Assembly (NCBI RefSeq): GCF_038051995.1
Contig: NZ_CP150290.1
Location: forward strand, 1,227,501-1,291,500
Reading direction: 5' to 3'
Source of the DNA: Paenibacillus sp. FSL H8-0537
GTDB lineage: Bacteria; Bacillota; Bacilli; Paenibacillales; Paenibacillaceae
DNA length: 64,000 bases
The translations under genes and the position numbers were made by a program. A model generated the notes under the pieces. The model did not search any database. It was not told the DNA's origin and saw nothing but the letters and a program-made list of their open reading frames with translations. Below, in pieces: positions 19,201 to 27,686 of this stretch (within the stretch, counting starts at the first letter, position 1; each line of letters opens with the position of its first letter).

Positions 19201-20816
19201 ATCTCACAAGTGCGACCTCATCCACAATTCCTGAAGCGCCAACGAACGTGTCCGCAGTGGCGGGCAACGGGCAAGCTGTCGTAACGTTTACGCCTCCAAC
19301 GGATAATGGTGGAAGTGCGATTACAGGCTATGAGGTGACAGCATCACCAGGAAATATCAGCATAATTGGAGGAGTAAGTCCAATTACGCTCACAGGCCTG
19401 ACGAATGGAACAAGCTACACCTTTACGGTAAAAGCAATTAATGCAACGGGTAGAGGCTCTGCTTCTGCGGAATCGAATGCAGTCATTCCGGCAGCATCCA
19501 ATACGCCATCCCAGCCTTCCGCTCCATCGACATCGGGCACTCCGAATACGCCGAACACTCCGAACAACGGTGTGAATATTCTGGTTAACGGAAAAGTTGA
19601 GAATGCGGGTAACGCAACGGTTGGAAGACGAAACAATCAAACCGAAATAACGGTCTTTGTGGATCAGAAAAAACTGGATGAGAGACTCGCTGCGGAAGGG
19701 CTTCAAGCGGTAGTCACGATTCCAATTGAACAAAATTCTGACATTTTCGTCGGAGAGCTGAACGGTCAAATGGTGAGAAACATGGAGGACAAGCAGGCCG
19801 TCCTCGTATTCAAAACCGAAAATGCGACCTACACGCTTCCGGCAGGACAAATGAATATTGCTGCCATATCCGAGCAGGTAGGTGAATCCATCGCCTTGCA
19901 AGATATTAAAGTGAAAATTGAAATTGCCCATCTGACAACAAATACGTTGGAGATTGTGGAGAACGCAGCAGTCAAAGGCCAGTTTACGCTTGTTGGTCAG
20001 CCGCTGAGCTTTATGGTGAGAGCAGTATACGGAGATAAGATTATCGAAGTAACGAATTTTGATGCATATGTGGAAAGGTCGATGGTGCTTCCGGATGGAG
20101 TGGACCCGGCCAAGATTACGACAGGAGTTGTCGTTGAGGCAGATGGCTCCGTACGTCATGTGCCAACTAAAATCCGTCTAATTAACGGAAAGTATGTGGC
20201 ACAAATCAACAGCTTGACGAACAGCGATTATACGGTTGTATGGCATCCGCTCGAATTCTCTGATGTCGCGGAACACTGGGCGAAGGATGCCGTTAACGAT
20301 ATGGGATCGCGCATGGTCGTCGAGGGAACAGGCAACGGGCTGTTCAGCCCTGACCTGGAAATCACTCGTGCTGAATTTGCAGCAATTATCGTTCGCGGAT
20401 TAGGTCTCAAACTCGAGAATGGAGCAACGCCGTTCTCGGATGTTAAAGCAACCGATTGGTTTAACCGAGCGGTCAATACAGCTTATTCCTTACAGCTTAT
20501 CAATGGCTTCGAGGATGGCACATTCCGTCCGAACAACAAAATTACAAGAGAGCAAGCAATGGTTATTCTATCCAAAGCGATGGCGATAACCGGTCTGAAG
20601 GCGAAGCTATATGAGCAATCGGCAGAGGCTGCCCTTCATCCGTACGCTGATGCAGCGGAAGTAGCTGCATGGGCACAAATCGGCGTTGCGGACAATGTGC
20701 AAGCAGGCGTTGTATTCGGCCGAAGCGGTGATTTACTGGCACCGAAGGGGAATATGACAAGAGCCGAGGTTGCGACCATCATACAGCGATTATTGCAAAA
20801 ATCGGATCTGATTTAA
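16257..20816 (+). CDS. SLH protein with seven-repeat predicted propeller, BIG2 and FN3 domains
   Basis: About 1519 residues, secreted and S-layer anchored. I chose TTG 16257 because GGAGAGGAAG sits 7 bases before it and a normal signal peptide (1-39, ending GTAWA) follows; ATG 16230 and 16236 lack a ribosome site, and ATG 16284 is an alternative. Domains: seven repeats of about 55 residues (41-426), each with WTSxDGxG, a LYxxWxE core and QIRVKKY, fitting a seven-bladed beta-propeller; four BIG2 Ig-like units (431-792; TASVxQGGSxQLTATVD); a beta domain (about 792-898); two FN3 domains (900-1080); Ser/Pro/Thr linker; a module shared with the next gene (about 1105-1333); three SLH domains with TRAEF, TREQA and TRAEV. 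Probable surface adhesin. Confidence 0.92.
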   Translation: MVPIKSKRRMNNIIRKTVHLVLAVMLLISLLSSGGTAWAATGWTSVDGGGINGINVNAAKDGSNVALAVFRNEVYAAWQEPNATATQIRVKKYNGTSWTSVDGNGASGVNVDSGKATDTPAMAVFDDELYVIWVERNSATTINQVKVKKYDGTSWTSVDGGPDGLNINASRGVSYPELSVYDNNLYAAWNEVNSSNANQIRVKRYNGTAWTSVDGGGVNGLNANTSLGAGLPKMAEYNGFLYLAWSETNGSAVQVRAKKYDGTNWTSIDGGGTSGLNINAAKTASNLSFAVFNNSLYLSWDEIVGTNDNQIRVKKYDGSTWTSADGNGMYGINKDINFRANYAKLAALDNALYAVWQEYNGTAFQIRVKKYDGTSWTSVDGNAVQGLNVNASRAAQFPAAAALNNVLYVGWQETNGTTTQIRTSSHVPPVPPTINSVTVSPDTASVAQGGSRQLTATVDAAGGAATTVTWTSSDAGKVAVNSSGNVTVAADAALGDYTITATSTVDSSKKDTSKITVTEAPAINSVSVNPGTASIMQGGSEQLTATVDAVGGAATTVTWTSSNSSKVAVNSTGKVTVTANATPGNYTITATSTVDNSKKGTSTITVTAAPAVNSVSVSPSTASVVQGGSEQLSVLVDAVGGAATTVTWISDDVNNKVEVDSAGNVTVASDATPGTYTITATSTVDGSKKGTSTITVTAAPAINSVSVNPGSASVERGGSKQLTASVDTVGGAATTVTWTSDDVNNKVEVDSTGNVTVAADAPLSTYTITATSTVDGSKKGTSTITVTAAASYSIGAITDQSLTALVQGYEAGTQQTKIILVANSGTGTLSNLSAALSGANANDFAITQPDSILMNSASTDFNIHTKDDLPAGTYTVTVTLSADHMTSVSFVVTQVVNLPNAPENPQNLVADGGDRQVTLNWGTVSDALQYRIYMATDADPNNLVEVAIVTSPTFNVQNLINGTTYYFVVKSENVGGLSGASNLTSATSSTIPEAPTNVSAVAGNGQAVVTFTPPTDNGGSAITGYEVTASPGNISIIGGVSPITLTGLTNGTSYTFTVKAINATGRGSASAESNAVIPAASNTPSQPSAPSTSGTPNTPNTPNNGVNILVNGKVENAGNATVGRRNNQTEITVFVDQKKLDERLAAEGLQAVVTIPIEQNSDIFVGELNGQMVRNMEDKQAVLVFKTENATYTLPAGQMNIAAISEQVGESIALQDIKVKIEIAHLTTNTLEIVENAAVKGQFTLVGQPLSFMVRAVYGDKIIEVTNFDAYVERSMVLPDGVDPAKITTGVVVEADGSVRHVPTKIRLINGKYVAQINSLTNSDYTVVWHPLEFSDVAEHWAKDAVNDMGSRMVVEGTGNGLFSPDLEITRAEFAAIIVRGLGLKLENGATPFSDVKATDWFNRAVNTAYSLQLINGFEDGTFRPNNKITREQAMVILSKAMAITGLKAKLYEQSAEAALHPYADAAEVAAWAQIGVADNVQAGVVFGRSGDLLAPKGNMTRAEVATIIQRLLQKSDLI

Positions 20817-20850
20817 GCCTTTTAACGCTCATAAAGTTCTGCAACTAAGT

Positions 20851-20902
20851 ACGATGGTATGAGAGGCCGGTCACTCTATACATGAGTGGCCTCCTACTAT
20901 CG
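20851..20902 (+). other. Long hairpin between tandem SLH genes
   Basis: ACGAT, GTA, GAGGCC and CACTC pair in order with GAGTG, GGCCTC (one C short), TAC and ATCGT. There is no T-run after it, so it is a poor intrinsic terminator. It could stabilise or process a joint transcript of the two SLH genes. Confidence 0.4.
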
Positions 20903-20960
20903 TTCTCGTTATATTGGCACGCACGATAGTGTGCATCAGAACAACTAGGGGGATACTGAA

Positions 20961-23900
20961 ATGAACTCACTAAATACTAAGCTCAAAAGATTCATCTCAA
21001 CAACTTTGGCATTTTTACTCATATTTAACGCTTCGTTCTTTGTGAATTTGCAAAAGATTCATGCAGAAACCGCGACGAACTTGGCATTGAACAAGTCGGT
21101 GACGGTAAGTGGCACTTTTAATACTTACGTGGGAAGTAACGCAGTAGATGGCAATAATACTACGTTCTGGTCTCAAAACAATACAACCACAGGGGGCTAT
21201 ATAACGATCGATTTAGGTACACAGACGAACTTTAATGCATGGGAAATGTATCGTGGTTGGTACATTTCGGGTATCGAATTGCAAGTCAGTTCGAATGGCG
21301 TAAACTTTTCTAAGATCAACGACCCGAATGCTGCGGATACGATGACTCCAACCTCGTATTATAACTCGGGCATGAAGGCTTTTTCATCCCCAGTTACTGC
21401 GAGATATGTCAAGCTTGTTATTACCTCTAATTACGATAACTATTTTAGAGTATATGAATTCAGCCTCTACAACCTGTCAGCACCTAGCGCTCCGTTGAAC
21501 GTTAGTGCTGTAGGTGGCGTTAATCAGGCGAGGGTATCCTTTAATCCTCCAGCAAGCAACGGTGGTGCCGCGATTAAGAGCTACACGGTTACTTCCTCAC
21601 CGGGCAACATTACTGCGTCGGGCACTACCAGTCCGATTACGGTGACAGGTCTACCCGCAGGAGACTACACGTTCTCGGTTCAAGCGGCGAATATAGCGGC
21701 AAAGAGCTCCAGTTCCGAGGATTCTAACTCCGTTACGGTAACCGCTCCGATGTCACCGGAAGCGACACCGTCGGCGGGAATCGACTACACGGCTGAGCAG
21801 CTGACGGGACTAGAGTCAGCTGGCGCCTACACCATTAACGGAACAGCGGTGACGGTGGACGGCAATGGTAAGGTGGCGATCGACGGCAATTGGTTGGGCA
21901 CAACCGTGAACGTCGTGAAGAAGGGCAATGGCACGACAAAGACCGACAGCGCGGCACAGACGCTAAGCCTGCCGGCTCGCCCGTCGACACCGACCGCTGA
22001 AAAAACGGACGAGACGTCCATAAGCGGGAACAACGGCACGCTGACGAACGTGACGGCGGCGATGGAGTACAAGAAGGGGGCGGCTAGCAGCTGGACGGAT
22101 GTAACCGGCACGAGTGTAACAGGACTGGCACCGGATACGTACTCCGTGCGCGTCAAAGCGACGTCATCGGCATTTGCGTCTGTTGCGCAGACGGTGACAA
22201 TCGCGGCATTCATTGCGACGCAGGAAGCGACACCGTCGGCAGGAATCGACTATGCGGCTGAGCAGTTGACGGGACTGGAGTCAGCTGGTGCCTACACCAT
22301 TAACGGAACAGCGGTGACGGTGGACGGCAATGGTAAGGTGGCGATCGACGGCAATTGGTTGGGCACAACCGTGAACGTCGTGAAGAAGGGCAATGGCACG
22401 ACAAAGACCGACAGCGCGGCGCAGACGCTGAGTCTGCCGGCTCGCCCGTCGACACCGACCGCTGAAAAAACGGACGAGACGTCCATAAGCGGGAACAACG
22501 GCACGCTGACGAACGTGACGGCGGCGATGGAGTACAAGAAGGGGGCGGCTAGCAGCTGGACGGATGTAACCGGCACGAGTGTAACAGGACTGGCACCGGA
22601 TACGTACTCCGTGCGCGTCAAAGCGACGTCATCGGCATTTGCGTCTGTTGCGCAGACGGTGACAATCGCGGCATTCATTGCGACGCAGGAAGCGACACCG
22701 TCGGCAGGAATCGACTATGCGGCTGAGCAGTTGACGGGACTGGAGTCAGCTGGTGCCTACACCATTAACGGAACAGCGGTGACGGTGGACGGCAATGGTA
22801 AGGTGGCGATCGACGGCAATTGGTTGGGCACAACCGTGAACGTCGTGAAGAAGGGCAATGGCACGACAAAGACCGACAGCGCGGCGCAGACGCTGAGTCT
22901 GCCAGTCCGTCCGTCAGCTCCAGTCGATATAACCGTGACGGATACCACTTATAACGGAGCTAATGACGGTTCGATTCTCAATGTGAATGTTACGATGGAC
23001 TTCAAAAAAGGAAATACGGAAATATGGACGAATATAACCGGGACGTCGGTTGCCGGGCTGGAACCGGGCATCTACTACGTGCGAGTAATCGCATCGGAAT
23101 CTGCGTTTGCTTCCATTCCCGCTCAAGTTACCATCCATGAATCGGATGCAACCATTCCAGCGGCACCGAATGTGAGTGCCGACGATGTGAACAATGTGAT
23201 TATTGGTCTGGACACGACAATGGAATTCTCGGTTGACAGCGGAGCTTTCGTCCGATACGACGGAACCAATATGCCGCAGTTGAGCGGTGAACACACGGTT
23301 CAAGTGCGGGTGGCGGCCAGCGGCTCCGTTCCTGCTGGACCGTCTACAACGCTGAGCTTCACGACGAATGCTTCCGTTCCGGCTGGAGGCTTGACGGTGA
23401 TAGCAAGTGATCCGGCTGGCGCGGCGAACGACGGCAAAACTCAGATTACGGTAACGCCTGCCGCCGACGGTGATTACAGGCGGGTCTACTTCAACTTCGG
23501 TAACGGCACTGTAAACGTACCGAATGTTGGCGACACGCTTACGGGATACCTGACCGTACCAGGCGACCGCATGATCCCTGCGGCGAACGGGGACAAGATT
23601 GGTGTAGCCGAGGTAGACGCGCAAGGTCAAGTCTTGAAGTTTGGTCAAACGGCGGCGATAGTGATTGCCGAGCAATCGCCTCCTCAACCTACGAACGGAG
23701 CATCGAGTGGAACGGCCAGTTCGAACGAAGAGTCGGTAGATGTACTGGTTAACGGCAAGATTGAAAATGCAGGAAAAGCGACAACGACTGATTCGGGTGG
23801 CGTCAAGATAACGACAGTCGCCATCGATCCGGTAAAGCTGCAGACAAAGCTGGATGCGGAGGGCGTCAATGCAGTCGTCACCATTCCGGTTAAGTCTGCG

Positions 23901-24980
23901 TCAAATGTCATTGTTGGTGAACTGAACGGTCAGATGGTTAAAAATATGGAGGACCTCTCAGCGACGCTCACTCTGCAGACGAACAGGGGAACCTATACGT
24001 TGCCGGCCAAGGAAATCAACATTGACGAATTAGCAGGGAAGCTCGGCACAAACGTGAAGCTGGAGGACATCCAATTAAAAATTATGGTTGCGCAAACGCC
24101 GGACACGATGGGGAAGGTGCTCGAGAATGCGGCGGCGAAGGGCGAGTTCTCCGTTGTCGTGCCCGCGCTGGACTTCACGGTTACGGGTACCTATGGCGGG
24201 AAAACAGTGGAAGTCACGACATTCAACATCTATGTTGAACGCATAGTGGCTTTGCCGGATGGCATTGATCCTAACCGAATTACAACGGGGATCGTCGTTG
24301 ATGCGGACGGAACAGTGCGGCACGTACCGACTAAAATCGTATCGATTGATGGCAAGTTTTACGCTCAGATCAACAGTTTAACCAATAGTACGTACACGGT
24401 CGTCTGGCATCCGCTCGAATTCTCTGATGTCGCGGAACACTGGGCGAAGGATGCCGTTAACGATATGGGATCGCGGATGGTCATTGAGGGTACGGGCGGC
24501 GGACTGTTCAGTCCTGATCGCGATATTACCCGAGCTGAGTTTGCAGCCATTCTTGTACGCGGATTGGGGTTGAAACCGCAAAACGCGTCAACGGCTTTCG
24601 CTGACGTGAAGACATCGGACTGGTACAACAGTGCGATCAGCACGGCATTGGCGTATCAACTGATTAGCGGGTTTGAGGACGGAACGTTCCGACCGAACGA
24701 CAAGATTACTAGAGAACAAGCGATGACGATTCTCTCCAGAGCGATGACGATTACCGGACTGACGACTAAGCTGTCCGTTCAATCAGAAGAGGTAACACTT
24801 CGTCCGTTTGAAGATGCGTCAACCGTATCCGGTTGGGCATACGGCAGCGTTGCAGACAGCTTGCAGGCTGGCCTAGTATCTGGACGAAACGCCACGATGC
24901 TTGCACCGAAGGCGTCTATTACCCGAGCTGAGGTTGCAACCCTTATTCAAAGACTTTTGCAAATTTCAGACCTGATTTAA
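20961..24980 (+). CDS. SLH protein with F5/8-type C domain and near-identical internal repeats
   Basis: A 1339-residue secreted protein; start ATG 20961 follows CTAGGGGGATACTGAA. Signal peptide 1-35 (cut after KIHA). Residues 37-173 form an F5/8 type C (discoidin-like, carbohydrate-binding) domain: NLALNKSVTVSG, AVDGNNTTFWSQ, ITIDLG, ARYVKLVI. One FN3 domain follows (174-263). Residues 266-648 hold nearly identical 155-residue units (EATPSAGIDY, AEQLTGLESAGAYTINGTA), with a diverged last unit to about 730. Next are a DUF4073-like unit (DDVNNVIIGLDTTMEFS), a further beta domain, the pre-SLH module shared with the gene at 16257 (VLVNGKIENAGKAT, VGELNGQMVKNMED) and three SLH domains (TRAEF, TREQA, TRAEV). 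Likely binds glycans at the cell surface. A terminator follows at 25042. Confidence 0.93.
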   Translation: MNSLNTKLKRFISTTLAFLLIFNASFFVNLQKIHAETATNLALNKSVTVSGTFNTYVGSNAVDGNNTTFWSQNNTTTGGYITIDLGTQTNFNAWEMYRGWYISGIELQVSSNGVNFSKINDPNAADTMTPTSYYNSGMKAFSSPVTARYVKLVITSNYDNYFRVYEFSLYNLSAPSAPLNVSAVGGVNQARVSFNPPASNGGAAIKSYTVTSSPGNITASGTTSPITVTGLPAGDYTFSVQAANIAAKSSSSEDSNSVTVTAPMSPEATPSAGIDYTAEQLTGLESAGAYTINGTAVTVDGNGKVAIDGNWLGTTVNVVKKGNGTTKTDSAAQTLSLPARPSTPTAEKTDETSISGNNGTLTNVTAAMEYKKGAASSWTDVTGTSVTGLAPDTYSVRVKATSSAFASVAQTVTIAAFIATQEATPSAGIDYAAEQLTGLESAGAYTINGTAVTVDGNGKVAIDGNWLGTTVNVVKKGNGTTKTDSAAQTLSLPARPSTPTAEKTDETSISGNNGTLTNVTAAMEYKKGAASSWTDVTGTSVTGLAPDTYSVRVKATSSAFASVAQTVTIAAFIATQEATPSAGIDYAAEQLTGLESAGAYTINGTAVTVDGNGKVAIDGNWLGTTVNVVKKGNGTTKTDSAAQTLSLPVRPSAPVDITVTDTTYNGANDGSILNVNVTMDFKKGNTEIWTNITGTSVAGLEPGIYYVRVIASESAFASIPAQVTIHESDATIPAAPNVSADDVNNVIIGLDTTMEFSVDSGAFVRYDGTNMPQLSGEHTVQVRVAASGSVPAGPSTTLSFTTNASVPAGGLTVIASDPAGAANDGKTQITVTPAADGDYRRVYFNFGNGTVNVPNVGDTLTGYLTVPGDRMIPAANGDKIGVAEVDAQGQVLKFGQTAAIVIAEQSPPQPTNGASSGTASSNEESVDVLVNGKIENAGKATTTDSGGVKITTVAIDPVKLQTKLDAEGVNAVVTIPVKSASNVIVGELNGQMVKNMEDLSATLTLQTNRGTYTLPAKEINIDELAGKLGTNVKLEDIQLKIMVAQTPDTMGKVLENAAAKGEFSVVVPALDFTVTGTYGGKTVEVTTFNIYVERIVALPDGIDPNRITTGIVVDADGTVRHVPTKIVSIDGKFYAQINSLTNSTYTVVWHPLEFSDVAEHWAKDAVNDMGSRMVIEGTGGGLFSPDRDITRAEFAAILVRGLGLKPQNASTAFADVKTSDWYNSAISTALAYQLISGFEDGTFRPNDKITREQAMTILSRAMTITGLTTKLSVQSEEVTLRPFEDASTVSGWAYGSVADSLQAGLVSGRNATMLAPKASITRAEVATLIQRLLQISDLI
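21758..22904 (+). repeat. 465-bp direct tandem repeat, about 2.5 copies
   Basis: Units start at 21758, 22223 and 22688. Units 2 and 3 look identical as far as unit 3 extends; unit 1 differs mainly at silent positions in its first 85 bases and a few near its end. The third unit breaks off at about 22904 and continues as a protein-level but not DNA-level match. Confidence 0.95.
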
Positions 24981-25041
24981 GCAGCACGTCAGAGATGATT
25001 TCTTTATTACACGAGACCACTGAAAAAGTCTCCTAACTGAA

Positions 25042-25079
25042 GAAGGTACTGTTCCTCAATAGGAAGCAGTACCTTCTTT
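25042..25079 (+). terminator. Strong terminator after SLH gene
   Basis: GAAGGTACTG and TTCCT pair with AGGAA and CAGTACCTTC around CAAT, followed by TTT. Confidence 0.85.
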
Positions 25080-25120
25080 GCTGTATAATTAAATGATTAC
25101 AGTGAAAGACGGGAAGCTCA

Positions 25121-25393
25121 TTGTTACAGCCTCAAATTACATTTGCATTCAGCCCTTACACGGCACTGTACGACCTTATAGTGCCTAAGGATATTATGCC
25201 ACGCCAAAACAATGTTAAAGCCAAGACGAAAGAACGTTATAAAATTGAAGCAAAGAACAGTGAACTAAAACACCGTCATGGCTATCACATAGCCTCGTCC
25301 TCGGGTCTGTTAGGGCTGCAAATGCAAGGTGCTATGGCGATATTCGCCGTTAATTTGACGGCTATCCAATACTACGTTTTATATAGAAGCTGA
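25121..25393 (+). pseudogene. IS1182-type transposase, internally deleted remnant
   Basis: The 90-residue frame joins an N-terminal piece that fits IS1182-family transposases (ITFAFSPYTALYDLIVPKD) directly to their C-terminal piece (ERYKIEAKNSELKHRHGY, ASSSGLLGLQMQGA, IFAVNL). The central several hundred residues, including most of the DDE catalytic core, are missing, yet the frame is kept. A sequence at 25013-25032, GAGACCACTGAAAAAGTCTC, is itself an inverted repeat and may be the element's left end, but I could not match it on the right. It cannot encode an active transposase. Confidence 0.75.
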
Positions 25394-25404
25394 GGGTGTA
25401 CACG

Positions 25405-26370
25405 ATGCCAAAAAATGATAATATGCTGGCGATTCTCTGGATGCTGAATTCGGGCATGAAAATGACTGCAAAACAAATAGCTGAAAAGCTGGAAATAAAT
25501 ATAAGGACGGTTTATCGGTATATAGATGCACTATGTGCCAGTGGGGTGCCAATTATCTCCGATACAGGCCATAATGGTGGGTATCGCTTGCTGAATCATT
25601 TTATCAGATCCCCTCTGCTATTTGATATGGAAGAGAAGAAGGCACTCCTTCACGCTGCTGCTTTTGCAAAAGAGGCCGGATACCCTTTGAGTGAGGCATT
25701 AGACAGTGCCACATCCAAATTGAAAATGTATTCGAATCAGGAGCAGGAAAACGTGCTTAGCCGTCATTTAGCTGGTTTTGAAGTGATAAACCGCAGTGGC
25801 TACCCTTCTGTTCAGCCGGTATTGGCGGAATTGGAGCAGGCTGTAGCAAACGAATTTTCTGTAGAAATGGATTACCGGACAAGCCATGAAGAACAACCCA
25901 AGAACCGGGTGATCGACCCCTATGGAATGGTTAACTGGAACAATAAATGGTATACAGTTGGATTTTGTCACCTTAGGAAGGAGATCCGCAGTTTTCGGGC
26001 AGAACGGATTGTACAAATCAAGCGGACTCCAATGCTCTTTAAGCGTCCTGAAGCTTTTTCGGCCCGTGAATTTTTTATGCAAAATCTATTGCCTGATTTA
26101 GTGGGAAAGGCTGGGTTAATTTCTTTAATGATCGAAGGCAGATCAGAGGCATTGGATGACTTATGCTTGCATTGGTTTTTGGGGCATCATCTGAAAGAGC
26201 GGACAGCCAATCAAGCCGTTTTTTTACTGGAGGAAGCCTCTATGCTTACACATGTTCCTTATTTTCTGCTTCCCTATGCGAAATCTATTCAAGTCATCGA
26301 ACCGTGGAGCATGAAGGAAAAATTAGTTGCTGTTGCATCGGAGTTAATGGAATATTATCGGCTTTCATAG
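25405..26370 (+). CDS. HTH/WYL-domain transcriptional regulator (YafY-like)
   Basis: A 321-residue regulator. An N-terminal HTH_11 domain (about 1-60: MTAKQIAEKLEINIRTVYRY, GVPIISDTGHNGGYRL) is followed by a WYL domain (about 140-225: VIDPYGMVNWNNKWYTVGFC, FRAERI) and a C-terminal WCX-like region. WYL proteins usually bind a small ligand or nucleic acid and repress or activate nearby genes. The start is ATG 25405, with GAGGGTG just before it; the GTG at 25396 lies inside that ribosome site. The DJ-1/PfpI gene downstream may be its target, judged from position alone. The stop codon is part of a terminator stem. Confidence 0.87.
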   Translation: MPKNDNMLAILWMLNSGMKMTAKQIAEKLEINIRTVYRYIDALCASGVPIISDTGHNGGYRLLNHFIRSPLLFDMEEKKALLHAAAFAKEAGYPLSEALDSATSKLKMYSNQEQENVLSRHLAGFEVINRSGYPSVQPVLAELEQAVANEFSVEMDYRTSHEEQPKNRVIDPYGMVNWNNKWYTVGFCHLRKEIRSFRAERIVQIKRTPMLFKRPEAFSAREFFMQNLLPDLVGKAGLISLMIEGRSEALDDLCLHWFLGHHLKERTANQAVFLLEEASMLTHVPYFLLPYAKSIQVIEPWSMKEKLVAVASELMEYYRLS

Positions 26371-26405
26371 CTTCACTGACAGTAGATGTCAGTGAAGCTA
26401 TTTTA
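26367..26405 (+). terminator. Terminator overlapping the WYL gene stop
   Basis: ATAGCTTCACTGACA and TGTCAGTGAAGCTAT form a 15-bp perfect stem around GTAGA, followed by TTTTATA. The TAG stop lies within the 5' arm. Confidence 0.88.
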
Positions 26406-26484
26406 TAATGAAGATAATCATGGATTGCCGATGCAAGGATGGTTGGTATCCTTTGATGACTTGTAAAATAAGGGGAGCTTGCAA

Positions 26485-27111
26485 ATGACGAATACGGTCT
26501 ATCTTTATGTGTTTGACACGATGTCAGACTGGGAAATCGGCTACTTAACTGCCGAGCTGAACTCGGGAAGATATTTTAAAAAGGGGCTGTTCCCAGCCAA
26601 AATCGTTACCGTGAGCAATGAAAAGACGCCTGTAACGACAATGGGTGGACTGAAAATACTGCCGGATATCAGACTGGATGAATGCAGCATCGAAAGCAAA
26701 GATACATTGATTTTACCCGGCGGAAATACCTGGACGGAAACCATTCACCAACCCATTTTAAAAATGGCAGAGAGGTGTTTAAAGGAAGAGATATGGATTG
26801 CAGCGATTTGTGGTGCGACAATGGGACTTGCCCAATCTGGCTTGCTGAACTCGCGCCAGCATACAAGCAATGATTTGGAATACCTTAAAATGGTCTGTTC
26901 CACTTATACGGGAGAAAAATATTACAAAATGGAGCCAGCTGTAACGGATGGAAAACTAATTACTGCATCTGGTATAGCGCCATTGGAGTTTTCTGTACAT
27001 GTCTTGAGGGAGCTAGATGTGTTTTCACCAGAAACATTAGATGCCTGGTATAGTCTGAATAAGACGCAGGAATCCAAGTATTTCTATGAATTAATGAATG
27101 CCATTGAGTGA
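26485..27111 (+). CDS. DJ-1/PfpI (type 1 glutamine amidotransferase-like) protein
   Basis: A 208-residue cytoplasmic protein of the DJ-1/PfpI superfamily. The nucleophile elbow is IAAICGATMGLA, the Cys being the expected reactive residue; LILPGGNTW precedes it and LITASGIAPLEFSVHVL follows, both typical. Start ATG 26485 follows AGGGGAGCTTGCAA; the upstream TTG at 26479 is inside the ribosome-site spacing. The enzymatic activity (protease, deglycase or amidase) cannot be told from sequence. The DUF3224 gene begins 4 bases after its stop, so they form an operon. Confidence 0.88.
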   Translation: MTNTVYLYVFDTMSDWEIGYLTAELNSGRYFKKGLFPAKIVTVSNEKTPVTTMGGLKILPDIRLDECSIESKDTLILPGGNTWTETIHQPILKMAERCLKEEIWIAAICGATMGLAQSGLLNSRQHTSNDLEYLKMVCSTYTGEKYYKMEPAVTDGKLITASGIAPLEFSVHVLRELDVFSPETLDAWYSLNKTQESKYFYELMNAIE

Positions 27112-27115
27112 TGAT

Positions 27116-27520
27116 ATGGAAACAGCCATTTTTACTGTAACAAAGTGGGAGGAACAGCCCATTGAAAATAATCTAAGCAACTTCCCCATTAATACTGCAA
27201 AAGTGGAATATGAAATTAAAGGTATTTTGGAAGGGAAAGCAACTTTAGAATACTTGCTGTATTACTTAGATAGTAATATGGAAGATGCTGAAAAGGCCAA
27301 ATCCAAAATTGCGGGGTTCCTGCACTTTGAAGGTCATTACGATGGGAAATATGGAGCTTTTACAGCTTGTGAAAACGGCATGTTTGATAACGGTACTCTT
27401 GATAGCCCTGCTCAAATCATTAACGGTACAGGAGAGCTGGAAAAATTAATCGGAAGCTATAACTATCATTTTCTCGGTCACACGAGTGAATTGGTATTAG
27501 ATTTCGACTGGAGCAACTGA
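27116..27520 (+). CDS. DUF3224 family protein
   Basis: A 134-residue protein matching DUF3224 (allene-oxide-cyclase-like small barrel): ETAIFTVTKWEEQPIE at the start, VEYEIKGILEGKATLEYL, GFLHFEGHYDGKYGAF and GTGELEKLIGSYNYH. Function unknown. The ATG at 27116 is chosen because family members begin right before this first strand; the in-frame ATG at 27098 overlaps the previous gene and has no ribosome site. It lies 4 bases after the DJ-1/PfpI stop. Confidence 0.82.
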   Translation: METAIFTVTKWEEQPIENNLSNFPINTAKVEYEIKGILEGKATLEYLLYYLDSNMEDAEKAKSKIAGFLHFEGHYDGKYGAFTACENGMFDNGTLDSPAQIINGTGELEKLIGSYNYHFLGHTSELVLDFDWSN

Positions 27521-27542
27521 AAATCTCAGAAGGTAAAGATGC

Positions 27543-27578
27543 AAAAGGAGGGCATGAAAGTGTCAACTCCTTTTTTTT
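27543..27578 (+). terminator. Terminator after DUF3224 gene
   Basis: AAAAGGAG and CTCCTTTT pair around a 16-base loop, followed by further T. Confidence 0.7.
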
Positions 27579-27672
27579 GTATCCAAACGCATATTGCCAT
27601 GACGACCGAGAAAAGCAAGGCAAGGGGCATAAGGATGCATCATGGAAAAACCTATAATTTACAATGTATCAA

Positions 27673-27686
27673 TGTATGCGCTTACT
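27673..27686 (+). promoter_or_regulatory. Candidate cre (CcpA) site before xynA
   Basis: TGTATGCGCTTACT fits the cre consensus TGWAARCGYTWWCW at 13 of 14 positions. It ends 4 bases before the putative -10 box, so a bound repressor would block RNA polymerase. Catabolite repression is well established for xylan-degradation genes in Bacilli. Confidence 0.6.

Noticed and set aside
21758..22904. CRISPR-like array
   Set aside because: Repeats are 465 bp, directly adjacent, in frame and coding; there are no spacers.
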